Assembly: GCF_030690725.1 (NCBI RefSeq)
Contig: NZ_JAUYGD010000001.1
Span: forward strand, 1 to 64,000
Direction of reading: 5' to 3'
Origin: Pseudomonas sp.
GTDB taxonomy: Bacteria; Pseudomonadota; Gammaproteobacteria; Pseudomonadales; Pseudomonadaceae
DNA: 64,000 nt
The notes beneath the pieces are model-generated. The model saw only the letters and a list, made by a program, of their open reading frames with translations, had not been told where the DNA came from and did not search any database. Both the position numbers and the translations under genes were made by a program. The first letter of the stretch is position 1, and the number at the start of each line of letters is the position of its first letter. This document shows, one piece after another, positions 54,777 to 64,000 of the stretch.

Positions 54777-55754
54777 ATGGCCATGCGCATCCAGTTCAAC
54801 CATCACGGCGGCCCGGACGTTCTCGACTACAGCGACTACACTCCCGCTGCCCCAGGCCCCAATGAAGTGCGGGTGCAGAACCAGGCGATTGGCCTGAATT
54901 TTATCGACACCTATTTCCGCAGTGGCCTATATGCGCCGCCAGCGCTGCCGTCGAGCCTGGGCACCGAGGGTGCGGGCATCGTTGAGGCAGTGGGTACGGC
55001 GGTCAGCAGCTTTCGAGTGGGCGACCGCGTGGCCTATGCCACTGGGCCGCTGGGCGCTTACAGCGAACTGCATGTACTGCCGGCCGAGAAGTTGGTGAAA
55101 TTGCCGGATGCGATCAGCTTCGAGCAGGCCGCCGCAGTGATGCTCAAGGGCCTGACGGTGCAGTACCTGCTGCGCCAAACGTTCCCTCTGCAGGGTGGCG
55201 AAACCATTCTGTTTCATGCCGCCGCTGGCGGGGTCGGCTCCTTCGCCTGCCAGTGGGCCAAGGCGCTTGGGGTCAAGCTGATCGGCACCGTCAGCTCCGC
55301 CGAAAAAGCCGCACGGGCCATGGAGCAGGGCGCCTGGGCGACCATCGACTACAGCCATGAAAACGTCGCCCAGCGCGTGCTGGAACTGACCGCTGGCAAG
55401 AAGTGCCCGGTGGTCTACGACGGCGTCGGCAAGGACACCTGGGAAACCTCGCTGGACTGCGTGGCGCCGCGCGGCCTGCTGGTCAGCTTCGGCAATGCGT
55501 CTGGCGCAGTCAGCGGGGTCAACCTGGGCGTCCTGGCGCAGAAGGGCTCGCTGTTCGTCACCCGCCCAACCCTGGCCGGCTACGCCGATACACCTTCCCG
55601 GCTGCAGGCGATGGCTGACGAACTGTTCGCCATGATCGCCAGCGGCCAACTGCAGGTGGAGATCAGCAACCGCTATGCGCTCAAGGATGCGCCGCTGGCA
55701 CAAACCGCCCTGAGCGCACGGCAGACCACGGGCTCGAGCATTCTATTGCCTTGA
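54777..55754 (+). CDS. qor: Quinone oxidoreductase (NADPH), MDR family
   Basis: About 325 residues. A zinc-free medium-chain reductase: GLNFIDTYFRSGLYA, AAAVMLKGLTVQYLL, the NADPH-binding AAAGGVGSFACQWAK and a C-terminal SILLP. It reduces quinones with NADPH. GGAAG lies upstream of the ATG at 54777; an ATG at 54783 is an alternative. It is divergent from hemF, as in other Pseudomonas. Confidence 0.92.
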   Translation: MAMRIQFNHHGGPDVLDYSDYTPAAPGPNEVRVQNQAIGLNFIDTYFRSGLYAPPALPSSLGTEGAGIVEAVGTAVSSFRVGDRVAYATGPLGAYSELHVLPAEKLVKLPDAISFEQAAAVMLKGLTVQYLLRQTFPLQGGETILFHAAAGGVGSFACQWAKALGVKLIGTVSSAEKAARAMEQGAWATIDYSHENVAQRVLELTAGKKCPVVYDGVGKDTWETSLDCVAPRGLLVSFGNASGAVSGVNLGVLAQKGSLFVTRPTLAGYADTPSRLQAMADELFAMIASGQLQVEISNRYALKDAPLAQTALSARQTTGSSILLP

Positions 55755-55760
55755 AACCAG

Positions 55761-55820
55761 GTAGCCCGGATGTAATCCGGGGGGCGGTGTCGGGCCATCC
55801 CCGGATTGCATCCGGGCTAC
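55761..55820. repeat. Inverted repeat, GTAGCCCGGAT family
   Basis: GTAGCCCGGATGTAATCCGG and its inverted copy (GGATTGCATCCGGGCTAC) lie between the convergent qor and tsaC genes, where they may act as a terminator. Confidence 0.8.
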
Positions 55821-55835
55821 GTGATGAGGCGCAAC

Positions 55836-56393
55836 CTACGACGCCCTGACCACATCGCCGCTAATCAAGTCACGGATCAGGCTGGGATTCTTGCGTCCGC
55901 CCAAGGCACCGCCAAGCACAGCATCCAGCTGGCCAGGGAAGTACTGCTCGACACGCAAACGGCTGCGCGCAGACGGGCGGCCAGCAGGATTGGCCGAAGT
56001 CGACACCAATGGGCCGGTCAGCCGGCACAGCGCCCGCACCTGCGGATGATCGCTAACGCGCAGGGCAACGCTGTCGTGCTGGCCGCTGATCCATTCGGGC
56101 AAGCGGTTCTGATGCGGCACCAGCCAGGTGTTGGGTCCGGGCCAGCTACCAGCCAGGCGTGCCAGCCAGATTTCCGGCAGGTCTTCGAGAAGAAAGTCGA
56201 ACTGTTCGATATCGGCGGCCACCAGAATCAGCCCCTTGTGCACGGGACGATCCTTCAGCGCCAGCAAACGCTCCACCGCCTCGTCATGCCAGGGATCACA
56301 GCCCAGCCCCCATACCGCTTCGGTCGGATAGGCAATCACCCCACCATTGCGCACCACCCGTGCAGCCTGCTGTATCTGCCAGTTGCTGACCAT
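55836..56393 (-). CDS. tsaC: Threonylcarbamoyl-AMP synthase
   Basis: The 185-residue YrdC/TsaC-type protein makes threonylcarbamoyl-AMP for tRNA t6A. Motifs are [31 protein letters not shown] and [14 protein letters not shown]. It follows dprA in the same orientation, as is usual in Pseudomonas. The length is that of the short TsaC type without the Sua5 extension. Confidence 0.93.
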   Translation of the reverse strand: MVSNWQIQQAARVVRNGGVIAYPTEAVWGLGCDPWHDEAVERLLALKDRPVHKGLILVAADIEQFDFLLEDLPEIWLARLAGSWPGPNTWLVPHQNRLPEWISGQHDSVALRVSDHPQVRALCRLTGPLVSTSANPAGRPSARSRLRVEQYFPGQLDAVLGGALGGRKNPSLIRDLISGDVVRAS

Positions 56394-56447
56394 TCACTGC
56401 TCTCCGCTAAACACTTGACGGGCAGTGTATCCAAGCCAAGACCCTGT

Positions 56448-57563
56448 TCAAGGTGCGCGGCCCACCCAGCGGCCATTTTCACAGGCAACGCGGCCGTCCA
56501 GTTCCAGCTCAGTCAGCGCCGCCAACACCTCGGCCAACGGCAAACCACTGGCGACCACCAGCGCCTCGCTGCTATGCGGCGCGGCATGCAATAGGGCCAG
56601 TAATGGGTGGCTGAGCGGCTCGGGCTTAAGCGAGCCACTTGCGGGTGGCTGCGCCTGCCAGCCACGCAGGGCCTGGAGAATATCCTCGATACTTTCCACC
56701 AGCGTCGCCCCTTCGCGAATCAACTGATGACAGCCACGGGCACCGGGATGGTGGATCGAACCTGGGATCGCATAGACCTCACGGCCCTGTTCGGCGGCCA
56801 GCCGCGCGGTGATCAGCGAACCGCTGGACGGACTGGCCTCCACCACCAGCACGCCAACTGATAGACCACTGATGATGCGATTACGCCGGGGGAAATTGCT
56901 CGCCTGCGGCGGACAATCCAGCGGTAGCTCGGAGACCAGCGCACCACCACGGGCGACGATATCCGCGGCGAGTTTCTTGTGCCGCGCCGGATACAAACAC
57001 TGCAAGCCGGTACCAAGCACCGCCACCGTCTTGCCGCCGGCATCCAGTGCGCCCTGATGGGCCGCGCCATCGATACCCAAGGCCAAGCCGCTGGTAATCA
57101 CAAAGCCGCCACCGGCCAGGCTGCGGGCAAAACTCTGCGCCGTATCCAGCCCCGGCCGCGATGCCCGCCGGCTGCCGACCATGGCCAGTTGCGGCTGCTC
57201 CAGCAAAGTCGGGTCACCTGCAACAAACAGCAACGGTGGTGCATCCACCAACTCGGCCAGCAACCCTGGATAAATCGCGTCATCCCACATCAACAAATGA
57301 TGCGTATCGACGTCCAACCAGGCCAGACTCCGCGCCGCACGCTCACGCACCTCAGCGCTACGCCGAGCCTCACTGCACGCCTGCGGCAAGCCCAGGGAGC
57401 GCCAAGCGCTGGCCGGCGCGCTAATCGCGGCAGAAGCATTGTCGAAGGCACTGAGAAGTTTGCGAAAACGCCGAGGGCCCAACTCCGGCAAGCAATGCAG
57501 GCGCAGACGGGCTTCCAGTTCAGCTGGAGAAATAGCAGGGGAAATAGCAGAAGGTTGCGACAT
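56448..57563 (-). CDS. dprA: DNA-processing protein DprA
   Basis: About 371 residues. The SAM-like N-terminus is followed by the Rossmann-fold DprA domain: LAMVGSRRASRPG, ITSGLALGIDGAAHQGAL, VLGTGLQCLYPARH and SASNFPRR-type (NFPRRNRIISGLS), and a C-terminal winged helix (LPLAEVLAALTELELDGRV). It loads RecA on incoming single-stranded DNA in transformation. The ATG at 57563 has AAGGA eight bases upstream. Confidence 0.93.
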   Translation of the reverse strand: MSQPSAISPAISPAELEARLRLHCLPELGPRRFRKLLSAFDNASAAISAPASAWRSLGLPQACSEARRSAEVRERAARSLAWLDVDTHHLLMWDDAIYPGLLAELVDAPPLLFVAGDPTLLEQPQLAMVGSRRASRPGLDTAQSFARSLAGGGFVITSGLALGIDGAAHQGALDAGGKTVAVLGTGLQCLYPARHKKLAADIVARGGALVSELPLDCPPQASNFPRRNRIISGLSVGVLVVEASPSSGSLITARLAAEQGREVYAIPGSIHHPGARGCHQLIREGATLVESIEDILQALRGWQAQPPASGSLKPEPLSHPLLALLHAAPHSSEALVVASGLPLAEVLAALTELELDGRVACENGRWVGRAP

Positions 57564-57621
57564 GCAGATCATCCTTGATCGGTCGCGCCGCACGGGCGGC
57601 AGGAAATGCAGACGGGAATAA

Positions 57622-57647
57622 AAAAGCCCCGCATTCGCGGGGCTTTT
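57622..57647 (-). terminator. Rho-independent terminator after the LysM gene
   Basis: On the minus strand an 11-base GC-rich stem (AAAAGCCCCGC) with a GAAT loop is followed by TTTTTTATT. It lies 6 bases after the LysM-gene stop and before dprA. Confidence 0.88.
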
Positions 57648-57652
57648 CGGTG

Positions 57653-58633
57653 TTACGGGTTACGCACTTTATCCATGATAGCCAGCGAGCGAGACGCTCC
57701 CAGCACTAGGCCATAGCTGAGCTTGTCGTAGGTGCGGAACACCATCAGCAGGCCCGAACGCTCGTCCGGAATCTTCACCGATTCGCCGGTTACTCGGTCG
57801 CGTACGGTTTCACCGGTCTTGTAGATCGCCAGCACGTTGCCTTCGCTCAGACCGTCACGGGCGCCCTTGTTGATGGTCACCACATCGAACTGACCAATCT
57901 GGGTCACGCCGCGCGGTACATCGAGGATCACACCGTTGATCTCACCGGCCGGCTCACTCGGCATAAAGGTCGAATTGATCGCACGTTCTTCAGTGGCAAA
58001 CAGACGGTCGCCAAGGCGTACTTCCTGAGTCGAGCGGGTCAGGGCCATGGTGCCCACATCACCTTCCTCGGCCACGATCTCACCCGAGCCGATGTCGTCA
58101 GCGTTGATCCCAAGGAATTCCTTGGTCTCCGGGTCGGTATAGGTTTTGCCCTGACGGAAGATGCCGTACACCGGCGCCGCCTCATCAAAGCTGCCACGGG
58201 CATACACACGATCACCAGCGCCGCTGACGACACGCTCGGCGTTGCCGGCCACGATATAGGGCGCGCCCTGGAACTGCTCAGGGGTATCGACGATGCGGTT
58301 GCTCAGCAGGAAGCTGTTGATCGCCTCTAGTGGAATCGCCGGAATGGCTTCGGCCATCGGCGTGCTGCGTACCTGTGGCGACAGCTTGATGGTGCCGCGC
58401 GACTCGCCACGATTGAGCATCAGGCGTGGCTGACCATCGATATACACCAGGCTGAGTTGGTCGCCCGGATAGATCAGATGGGGGTTGGCCACCTGTGGAT
58501 TGGCGTGCCAGATTTCTGGCCACTTCCACGGCTGGCTGAGAAATTTACCGGAGATATCCCAGAGGGTATCGCCCTTGACCACGGTATAACGGTCTGGGTG
58601 ACCGTCCTTGAGTTGCACTTCGGCCTGGGCCAA
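57653..58633 (-). CDS. LysM-domain protein, signal-peptide start broken by a stop codon
   Basis: The open frame gives 326 residues. After the expected signal region comes a LysM domain (RYTVVKGDTLWDISGKF, WKWPEIWHANPQVANPHLIY), then a long region of unknown function, typical of the LysM protein encoded upstream of dprA in Pseudomonas. The natural start should be the ATG at 58678, preceded by AAAGGGA. It would read MR-stop-SLLALLLLAASGLAQAEV: the third codon is TAA (58672-58670), where homologs as I recall them have a lysine. The rest of the frame is intact. Either a sequencing error, a recent nonsense mutation (AAA to TAA), or reinitiation at the TTG at 58633 is involved; the last would lack a signal peptide. 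Confidence 0.75.
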   Translation of the reverse strand: MAQAEVQLKDGHPDRYTVVKGDTLWDISGKFLSQPWKWPEIWHANPQVANPHLIYPGDQLSLVYIDGQPRLMLNRGESRGTIKLSPQVRSTPMAEAIPAIPLEAINSFLLSNRIVDTPEQFQGAPYIVAGNAERVVSGAGDRVYARGSFDEAAPVYGIFRQGKTYTDPETKEFLGINADDIGSGEIVAEEGDVGTMALTRSTQEVRLGDRLFATEERAINSTFMPSEPAGEINGVILDVPRGVTQIGQFDVVTINKGARDGLSEGNVLAIYKTGETVRDRVTGESVKIPDERSGLLMVFRTYDKLSYGLVLGASRSLAIMDKVRNP

Positions 58634-58669
58634 GCCACTTGCCGCAAGCAGCAGCAGGGCGAGTAGTGA

Positions 58670-58672
58670 TTA
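58670..58672 (-). other. In-frame TAA at codon 3 of the LysM gene
   Basis: The frame reads ATG AGG TAA TCA CTA on the minus strand. An AAA codon here would give the expected MRKSLLALLLL signal peptide, so one A-to-T change explains the defect. Confidence 0.8.
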
Positions 58673-58830
58673 CCTCATGCGGTGAATCCCTTTATTCTGT
58701 GTCTTCACGTGGAGCGCCCTAGCGCCGCGACAAAACCCAGTCGTGCTGCGGCGTGAAGCCGTTTTTCAATGCTGCTCATCATCTTAGCAGCGGATTTTGA
58801 CTTTATTCCACAAGTGCATCACAAACGCAT

Positions 58831-59337
58831 ATGGCGATCCTGAATATCCTCGAATTTCCCGATCCGCGCCTGCGCACCATCGCCAAGCCGGTGGACGTAG
58901 TCGACGACGCCTTGCGTCAGCTGATCGATGACATGTTTGAAACCATGTACGACGCCCCGGGTATCGGTCTTGCGGCCACCCAGGTCAACGTGCACAAGCG
59001 TCTGGTGGTGATGGACCTGTCCGAAGACAAATCCGAGCCACGGGTGTTTATCAACCCCGAGTTCGAGCCGCTGACTGATGAAATGGATCAGTACCAGGAA
59101 GGCTGCCTCTCGGTGCCGGGCTTCTACGAAAACGTCGACCGCCCGCAGAAGGTCAAGATCAAGGCGCTGGACCGCGATGGTCAGCCCTATGAGTTGATCG
59201 CCGAAGGCCTCTTGGCCGTGTGCATCCAGCACGAATGCGACCACCTCAACGGCAAGCTGTTTGTCGATTACCTGTCTAATCTCAAACGCGACCGCATCAA
59301 GAAGAAGCTGGAAAAGCAACATCGCCAGCAGGCTTGA
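58831..59337 (+). CDS. def: Peptide deformylase
   Basis: The 168-residue metalloenzyme removes the formyl group from new proteins. Motifs: [17 protein letters not shown] with Cys92, and QHECDHLNG with His134, Glu135 and His138. It is divergent from the LysM gene and followed by fmt, the reverse reaction in initiation. A hairpin between def and fmt may attenuate transcription. Confidence 0.97.
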   Translation: MAILNILEFPDPRLRTIAKPVDVVDDALRQLIDDMFETMYDAPGIGLAATQVNVHKRLVVMDLSEDKSEPRVFINPEFEPLTDEMDQYQEGCLSVPGFYENVDRPQKVKIKALDRDGQPYELIAEGLLAVCIQHECDHLNGKLFVDYLSNLKRDRIKKKLEKQHRQQA

Positions 59338-59349
59338 GCCACACCTTTC

Positions 59350-59375
59350 AAAGGCTTGCTACGGCAAGCCTTTTT
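59350..59375 (+). terminator. Terminator/attenuator between def and fmt
   Basis: AAAGGCTTGC pairs with GCAAGCCTTT around TACG, followed by a T-rich tail. Readthrough could still feed fmt. Confidence 0.75.
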
Positions 59376-59390
59376 CTTTAGCGAGCCCCC

Positions 59391-60335
59391 ATGACTGAAG
59401 CACTGCGTATTGTCTTTGCCGGCACCCCGGAATTCGCCGCCGAACACCTCAAGGCCTTGCTCGACACGCCACACCAGATCATCGCCGTGTACAGCCAACC
59501 GGATCGCCCGGCTGGACGCGGGCAGAAACTCACGCCCAGCCCGGTCAAGCAGCTCGCCCTGCAGCACGATATCCCGGTGTACCAGCCGCAGACCCTGCGC
59601 GACCCCGTTGCCCAAGCCGAACTGGCAGCACTCAAGCCTGACCTGATGGTGGTGGTGGCCTACGGCCTGATCCTGCCGCAGGTGGTGCTGGATACCCCGC
59701 GTCTGGGCTGCATCAACAGTCACGCCTCGCTGCTACCGCGTTGGCGTGGTGCGGCGCCGATCCAGCGCGCGGTCGAAGCCGGTGATGCTGAGTCCGGCGT
59801 TACCGTGATGCAGATGGAAGCCGGCCTGGACACAGGGCCGATGCTGCTGAAAGTCAGCACGCCCATTTCTACCGAAGATACGGGTGGCAGCCTGCACGAC
59901 CGCTTGGCCACACTCGGTCCACAGGCCGTGATCGCCGCCATCAGCGGCCTGGCCGCCGGCAATCTGGTTGGCGAAGTGCAGGACGACAGCCTGGCCACCT
60001 ACGCGCACAAACTGAACAAGGATGAAGCGCGTCTGGACTGGAGCCGCCCGGCCATTGAACTGGAACGCCTGGTACGCGCCTTTCACCCCTGGCCGATCTG
60101 CCACAGCACGCTAAATGGCGAGGCCATCAAGATGCACGCCGCCGCACTGGGCGAAGGGCAAGGCAAACCCGGTAGCATTCTCGCCGCCGATAAATCCGGG
60201 CTGACTGTAGCCTGTGGCGCAGGAGCATTGCGTCTGACCCGCTTGCAGTTGCCCGGCGGCAAGGCGCTGAACTTCAGTGACCTGTACAACAGCCGCCGCG
60301 AGCAGTTCGCCACTGGCCTGGTGCTCGGGGAATGA
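59391..60335 (+). CDS. fmt: Methionyl-tRNA formyltransferase
   Basis: The 314-residue enzyme formylates initiator Met-tRNA using 10-formyltetrahydrofolate. Motifs: [31 protein letters not shown] (catalytic Asn/His) and a C-terminal tRNA-binding domain. Its stop overlaps the rsmB start by four bases (ATGA). GCGAG lies before the ATG. Confidence 0.96.
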   Translation: MTEALRIVFAGTPEFAAEHLKALLDTPHQIIAVYSQPDRPAGRGQKLTPSPVKQLALQHDIPVYQPQTLRDPVAQAELAALKPDLMVVVAYGLILPQVVLDTPRLGCINSHASLLPRWRGAAPIQRAVEAGDAESGVTVMQMEAGLDTGPMLLKVSTPISTEDTGGSLHDRLATLGPQAVIAAISGLAAGNLVGEVQDDSLATYAHKLNKDEARLDWSRPAIELERLVRAFHPWPICHSTLNGEAIKMHAAALGEGQGKPGSILAADKSGLTVACGAGALRLTRLQLPGGKALNFSDLYNSRREQFATGLVLGE

Positions 60336-61645
60336 ACCCGCGTCTGGCCGCCGCCCGCGCCCTGGCCGTGGTGCTCAATGGCAAAGCCTCCCTGGGCAGC
60401 AGCCTGCCGCCGTTGTTGGATAAGGTCGAGCAGCGCGACCGGGGCCTAGCCCAAGATCTGGCCTTTGGCACCGCGCGCTGGCAGCCACGCCTGGCCCTGA
60501 TTGCCGAAAAGCTGCTGCAGAAACCCTTCAAAGCCGCCGACCGTGATGTCGAGGCGCTGCTGCTGATCGGCCTCTATCAGCTGTTCTACACACGCATTCC
60601 GGCCCACGCCGCCATTGGCGAAACCGTGGCCTGCGTCGACAAACTGAAAAAACCCTCGCTCAAGGGCCTGCTCAATGCCGTGTTGCGCAATGCCCAGCGC
60701 GAGCATGAGGCGCTGCTGGCCGAGCTGGATCGCGATCCGGTGCTGCATACCGCCCACCCGCGCTGGCTGCAGAAGGCCCTGAAAGCCCAGTGGCCGCAGC
60801 AATGGGAAGCCATCTGCGCCGCCAACAACGCCCACCCACCGCTGATTCTGCGGGTCAACCGCCGCCTCGGCAGCCGTGGTGACTACCTGGCCGAACTGCG
60901 CCGCGTAGGCTTTGAAGCGGAGCCCTGCAGCTTTAGCAGTGACGGCATTCGCCTGCTGCAGGCATGCGATGTCACCACCCTGCCGGGTTTTGCCGAAGGC
61001 CGCGTCAGCGTGCAGGACGAAGCGGCGCAGCTGGCGGCCGAACTGCTCGACCTAGCGCCCGACCAACGCGTGCTGGACGCCTGCGCCGCGCCAGGCGGTA
61101 AAACCTGTCATCTGCTGGAAGCCGAGCCCTCACTGGCCGGCGTTGTGGCGGTGGACCTGGAAGAAAAACGCCTGGTGCGCGTACGCGAGAACCTCAAACG
61201 TCTGGGCCTGGAGGCCGAGCTGATCGCCGCCGATGGCCGTGACCTGGCCGCCTGGTGGGACGGCAAGCCGTTCCAGCGCATCCTGCTCGATGCGCCCTGC
61301 TCGGCCACCGGGGTGATCCGCCGTCACCCGGATATCAAACTGACCCGCCAGGCCGATGATATTCCCGCGCTGGCCAAGCTGCAGGGCGAGCTGCTGGATA
61401 GCCTGTGGCAGACCCTGGAGGTCGGCGGCATCCTGCTTTACGCCACCTGTTCGGTGATGCCGGCGGAGAACAGCGAGAATATTGCTGCCTTCCTGGCGCG
61501 CACTCCGGGTGCTCGCGAGCTGGATATCGCCGGGGCGTTCGGTATCAAGCCGGCCCACGGACGACAGTTATTCCCACAAGTCGACGGCCACGACGGCTTC
61601 TACTATGCCAAGCTGATGAAAATCGCTGCCGCCCCGCGCGGCTGA
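60332..61645 (+). CDS. rsmB: 16S rRNA (cytosine-967-C5) methyltransferase
   Basis: The 437-residue protein has an N-terminal NusB-like RNA-binding domain (to about 125) and a RsmB-type methyltransferase. SAM motif is [16 protein letters not shown]; catalytic cysteines are Cys323 in DAPCSATG and Cys373 in [11 protein letters not shown]. It modifies C967 of 16S rRNA. It starts inside the fmt end. Confidence 0.95.
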   Translation: MNPRLAAARALAVVLNGKASLGSSLPPLLDKVEQRDRGLAQDLAFGTARWQPRLALIAEKLLQKPFKAADRDVEALLLIGLYQLFYTRIPAHAAIGETVACVDKLKKPSLKGLLNAVLRNAQREHEALLAELDRDPVLHTAHPRWLQKALKAQWPQQWEAICAANNAHPPLILRVNRRLGSRGDYLAELRRVGFEAEPCSFSSDGIRLLQACDVTTLPGFAEGRVSVQDEAAQLAAELLDLAPDQRVLDACAAPGGKTCHLLEAEPSLAGVVAVDLEEKRLVRVRENLKRLGLEAELIAADGRDLAAWWDGKPFQRILLDAPCSATGVIRRHPDIKLTRQADDIPALAKLQGELLDSLWQTLEVGGILLYATCSVMPAENSENIAAFLARTPGARELDIAGAFGIKPAHGRQLFPQVDGHDGFYYAKLMKIAAAPRG

Positions 61646-61657
61646 GGAACAGACTGC

Positions 61658-63031
61658 ATGAAGATCATCATTCTCGGTGCAGGCCAGGTTGGCGGCACCC
61701 TGGCGGAACACCTGGCCAGCGAAGCCAACGACATCACCGTGGTCGACACCGACGGCGACCGCCTGCGTGACCTCGGCGACCGCCTGGATATCCGCACCGT
61801 ACAAGGTCGTGGCTCATTCCCCACGGTGCTGCGTCAGGCCGGCGCGGACGATGCCGATATGCTGGTGGCGGTGACCAACAGCGATGAAATCAACATGATC
61901 GCCTGCCAGGTGGCCTACAGCCTGTTCCACACCCCGACCAAGATTGCCCGGGTGCGTGAAGCGGCTTACCTGACCCGCAGCGGCCTGTTCAGCAACGAAT
62001 CGATCCCGGTCGACGTGCTAATCAGCCCCGAGCAGGTGGTGACCAACTACATCAAGCGCCTGATCGAATACCCCGGTGCCCTGCAGGTGATCGACTTCGC
62101 CGAAGGCAAGGCCCAGCTGGTGGCGGTCAAGGCTTACTACGGCGGCCCACTGGTCGGGCAGCAGCTGCGTCAGCTGCGCGAGCACATGCCGAATGTCGAC
62201 ACCCGGGTGGCGGCGATCTTCCGCCGCAACCGGGCGATCATGCCGCAAGGCGACACAGTGATCGAAGCCGATGACGAAGTGTTCTTTATTGCCGCAAAGG
62301 CGCATATCCGCGCGGTGATGAGCGAAATGCGCCGCATGGAAGACAGCTACAAGAAGGTAGTGATCGCCGGTGGCGGGCATATCGGCGAGCGCCTGGCCGA
62401 AGCCATCGAAAGCCGCTACCAGGTGAAGATCATCGAGATGAACCCGGCGCGCTGCCGTTATCTCTCGGAAACCCTGGACAGCACCATTGTGCTGCAGGGC
62501 AGCGCCTCGGACCGCGACCTGCTGGTGGAAGAGAACATCAGCGACGCCGACATCTTCCTGGCCCTGACCAACGACGACGAGGCCAATATCATGTCGTCCT
62601 TGCTGGCCAAGCGCCTCGGCGCGCGCAAGGTGATGACCATCATCAACAACCCGGCCTACGTCGACCTGGTGCAGGGCGGCGAAATCGATATCGCCATCAG
62701 CCCGCAGCTGGCCACCATCGGCACCCTGCTGACCCACGTGCGCCGTGGCGATATCGAAAGCGTGCACAGCCTGCGCCGCGGTGCCGCCGAGGCCATCGAA
62801 GCGATTGCCCATGGTGACGCCAAATCGAGCAAGGTGGTCGGCCGCGCTATCGCCGATATTGACCTGCCGCCGGGCACTACCATCGGCGCGATCATTCGCA
62901 ACGAAGAGGTGTTGATCGCCCATGACAACACGGTGATCGAGACGGGCGACCATGTGATCCTGTTTCTGGTGGATAAAAAGTACATCCGCGATGCCGAGCG
63001 CCTTTTCCAGGTCGGCCTGACCTTCTTTTAG
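61658..63031 (+). CDS. trkA: Trk system potassium uptake protein TrkA
   Basis: The 457-residue peripheral membrane protein has two RCK-N/RCK-C pairs: NAD-binding [17 protein letters not shown] in the first half and [17 protein letters not shown] in the second. It gates the Trk potassium channels. GAGGA lies before the ATG, 12 bases after rsmB. Confidence 0.95.
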   Translation: MKIIILGAGQVGGTLAEHLASEANDITVVDTDGDRLRDLGDRLDIRTVQGRGSFPTVLRQAGADDADMLVAVTNSDEINMIACQVAYSLFHTPTKIARVREAAYLTRSGLFSNESIPVDVLISPEQVVTNYIKRLIEYPGALQVIDFAEGKAQLVAVKAYYGGPLVGQQLRQLREHMPNVDTRVAAIFRRNRAIMPQGDTVIEADDEVFFIAAKAHIRAVMSEMRRMEDSYKKVVIAGGGHIGERLAEAIESRYQVKIIEMNPARCRYLSETLDSTIVLQGSASDRDLLVEENISDADIFLALTNDDEANIMSSLLAKRLGARKVMTIINNPAYVDLVQGGEIDIAISPQLATIGTLLTHVRRGDIESVHSLRRGAAEAIEAIAHGDAKSSKVVGRAIADIDLPPGTTIGAIIRNEEVLIAHDNTVIETGDHVILFLVDKKYIRDAERLFQVGLTFF

Positions 63032-63040
63032 GAATCGACC

Positions 63041-63358
63041 ATGAGCACCGAAGCCCTGGAGAAAATGCTGGCCAAGGGTATGGACAATGCCCTGCTGCGT
63101 TTCGGCCTGGGCAAGGGCTATCTGGATGCGGCGGAGTTCGCCAGGGCGGCTGAGCATTTGCAGCGCTGCGTTGAGTTCGATGGGCAGTATTCAGCGGCCT
63201 GGAAGCTGCTCGGCCAGGCGCTAAACAAGCAGGGGCTGCACGATGAGGCGCGGATGGCCTGGACGCAGGGCTTGCGGGCGGCAGAAGAGAAGGGTGACAA
63301 GCAGGCGGGCAAGGAAATCAGCGTGTTTCTCAAGCGCCTGGATAAGCCGGCTCGGTAA
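63041..63358 (+). CDS. Small TPR-repeat protein
   Basis: The 105-residue protein contains about two TPR units (LLRFGLGKGYLDAAEFARAA; AAWKLLGQALNKQGLHDEAR). It is presumably a protein-binding adaptor of unknown partner. AGGA precedes the ATG nine bases after trkA, so it is co-transcribed. It matches the conserved order downstream of trkA. Confidence 0.85.
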   Translation: MSTEALEKMLAKGMDNALLRFGLGKGYLDAAEFARAAEHLQRCVEFDGQYSAAWKLLGQALNKQGLHDEARMAWTQGLRAAEEKGDKQAGKEISVFLKRLDKPAR

Positions 63359-63376
63359 CTCAGGAAATAGCCTGGG

Positions 63377-63649
63377 CTACTCCTCGGTTTGCACAAAGCG
63401 CAGGCCAACGCCCAGCGCCTCGACGCGTACCACTTCGAGCGTGAGAATCGGCGCTTCCATCGGTAAACCCTGAACCTGACCCTGCACCTGCTCGCCCATG
63501 CTGAGCATATTCTGCGCCTGGTCCATCAGCACATAGACGCCGCATTCGGAAATATCCCGAGTGGTGACCAGCAGCTCGCCGTGCACCGGATGGTCGATAC
63601 GCAGGCGTACCTTGAGGGGTGTGCGGACATTCTTTCGACTATTGCTCAT
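63377..63649 (-). CDS. PilZ-domain protein
   Basis: The 90-residue single PilZ domain has the c-di-GMP-binding motifs RxxxR (Arg5, Arg9 in RKNVR) and DxSxxG (Asp32, Ser34, Gly37 in RDISECG). It probably binds cyclic di-GMP and acts on a partner. It is convergent with the TPR gene and follows the acyltransferase gene in the same orientation. Confidence 0.88.
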   Translation of the reverse strand: MSNSRKNVRTPLKVRLRIDHPVHGELLVTTRDISECGVYVLMDQAQNMLSMGEQVQGQVQGLPMEAPILTLEVVRVEALGVGLRFVQTEE

Positions 63650-63717
63650 GCGCCGTCCGTCAGAGTGAGTTTCCCCAGCCTAGTCGAGAGCAGGCTCAGC
63701 CTGCAACTCGGACCCCA

Positions 63718-64000
63718 TCAATACCACTTGGCCTCGCCGGCAGGACGCTTCTTGAAGCGCTTCATGCTCCACATGTACTGGCTCGGGTAGGTGCGTACAT
63801 AACCCTCGATAACCTTGCTCATCGCCGCCACGGCGGTGGCCGTATCGGTGCTGTACATGTCTTCCGGCGCCGCCTCGAGGATGACCTTGAAACCCGAACC
63901 ATCCGGCAGACGCAGCGCATGCAGAAACACCCCACAGGCTTTGCCGCCACTCAACATGCCGGCAACAAACTTGCTGGTCAGCGCCTCGGTGCCGAGAAAG
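63718..64000 (-). CDS. htrB: Lipid A lauroyl-type acyltransferase, C-terminal part
   Basis: Ninety-three residues at the right edge are visible, with FLGTEALTSKFVAGML, VFLHALRLPDGSGFKVIL and the C-terminal YPSQYMWSMKRFKKRP typical of LpxL/HtrB acyltransferases that add a secondary acyl chain to lipid A at the inner membrane. The catalytic HxxxxE region and start are outside the window. The position fits htrB in the origin-proximal block. Confidence 0.85.
   Translation of the reverse strand, partial: FLGTEALTSKFVAGMLSGGKACGVFLHALRLPDGSGFKVILEAAPEDMYSTDTATAVAAMSKVIEGYVRTYPSQYMWSMKRFKKRPAGEAKWY

Overview
The window is high-GC gammaproteobacterial chromosome, almost certainly from a Pseudomonas. 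The right end (hemF, aroE, qor, tsaC, dprA, a LysM gene, def, fmt, rsmB, trkA, a TPR gene, a PilZ gene, then a lipid A acyltransferase) follows the order of the block near the replication origin of Pseudomonas aeruginosa. Codon usage, REP-like palindromes and gene families such as GbuA, AruI and the fused nitrate reductase/CysJ agree with this.

Layout. (1) 1-934: the end of an IS21-family element lies inside a tyrosine-recombinase gene directly downstream of tRNA-Arg(CCG), which looks like the scar of an integrated element. (2) 1283-4188: gabD-gabT, GABA to succinate. (3) 4529-11946: a receiver-HDOD protein, a LysR regulator divergent from a methyltransferase, two small exported proteins, a large 7TM-PAS-GGDEF-EAL protein and a BLUF blue-light sensor gene just upstream of it. 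(4) 12137-18331: a five-gene operon, four of whose five genes overlap their neighbour, encoding an ArsS-like radical SAM enzyme, a sodium:solute symporter, a divergent metallophosphoesterase, a TVP38 membrane domain fused to a disulfide oxidoreductase, and a DUF3047 protein. This is the best candidate for an undescribed system. (5) 18339-27367: guanidino-compound catabolism (a LysR regulator, gbuA, a YjiH membrane protein, aruI, an NCS1 permease, an MBL hydrolase and an aldehyde dehydrogenase). With gabT and gabD it gives a full route from 2-ketoarginine to succinate inside about 26 kb; only the first transaminase is missing. (6) 27453-41600: mixed single genes (SelD-type oxidoreductase, MCP, DJ-1-like protein, old yellow enzyme with a divergent MerR regulator, polyamine-type FAD oxidase, PhoD-like phosphatase, Crp/Fnr regulator, Mpo1-like protein, XRE regulator with a membrane protein). 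(7) 41583-51940: molybdate uptake (modABC with a ModE-type box) beside nitrate/nitrite assimilation: nirBD, and a divergent nitrate reductase fused to a CysJ-like NADPH flavoprotein. Two opposed sigma-54 promoter matches and an intrinsic terminator in the nirB leader suggest nitrogen control plus antitermination. (8) 52131-64000: the conserved origin-proximal block, in which the LysM gene carries an in-frame TAA at the third codon of its expected start.

The molybdenum, nitrate, arginine and GABA genes make the window a largely nitrogen-acquisition region. Two families of inverted-repeat elements (GTAGGAGCGGG type and GTAGCCCGGAT type) sit between genes. Most start sites were chosen from Shine-Dalgarno spacing and overlap with neighbours. 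No database search was possible, so all names rest on motif recognition.
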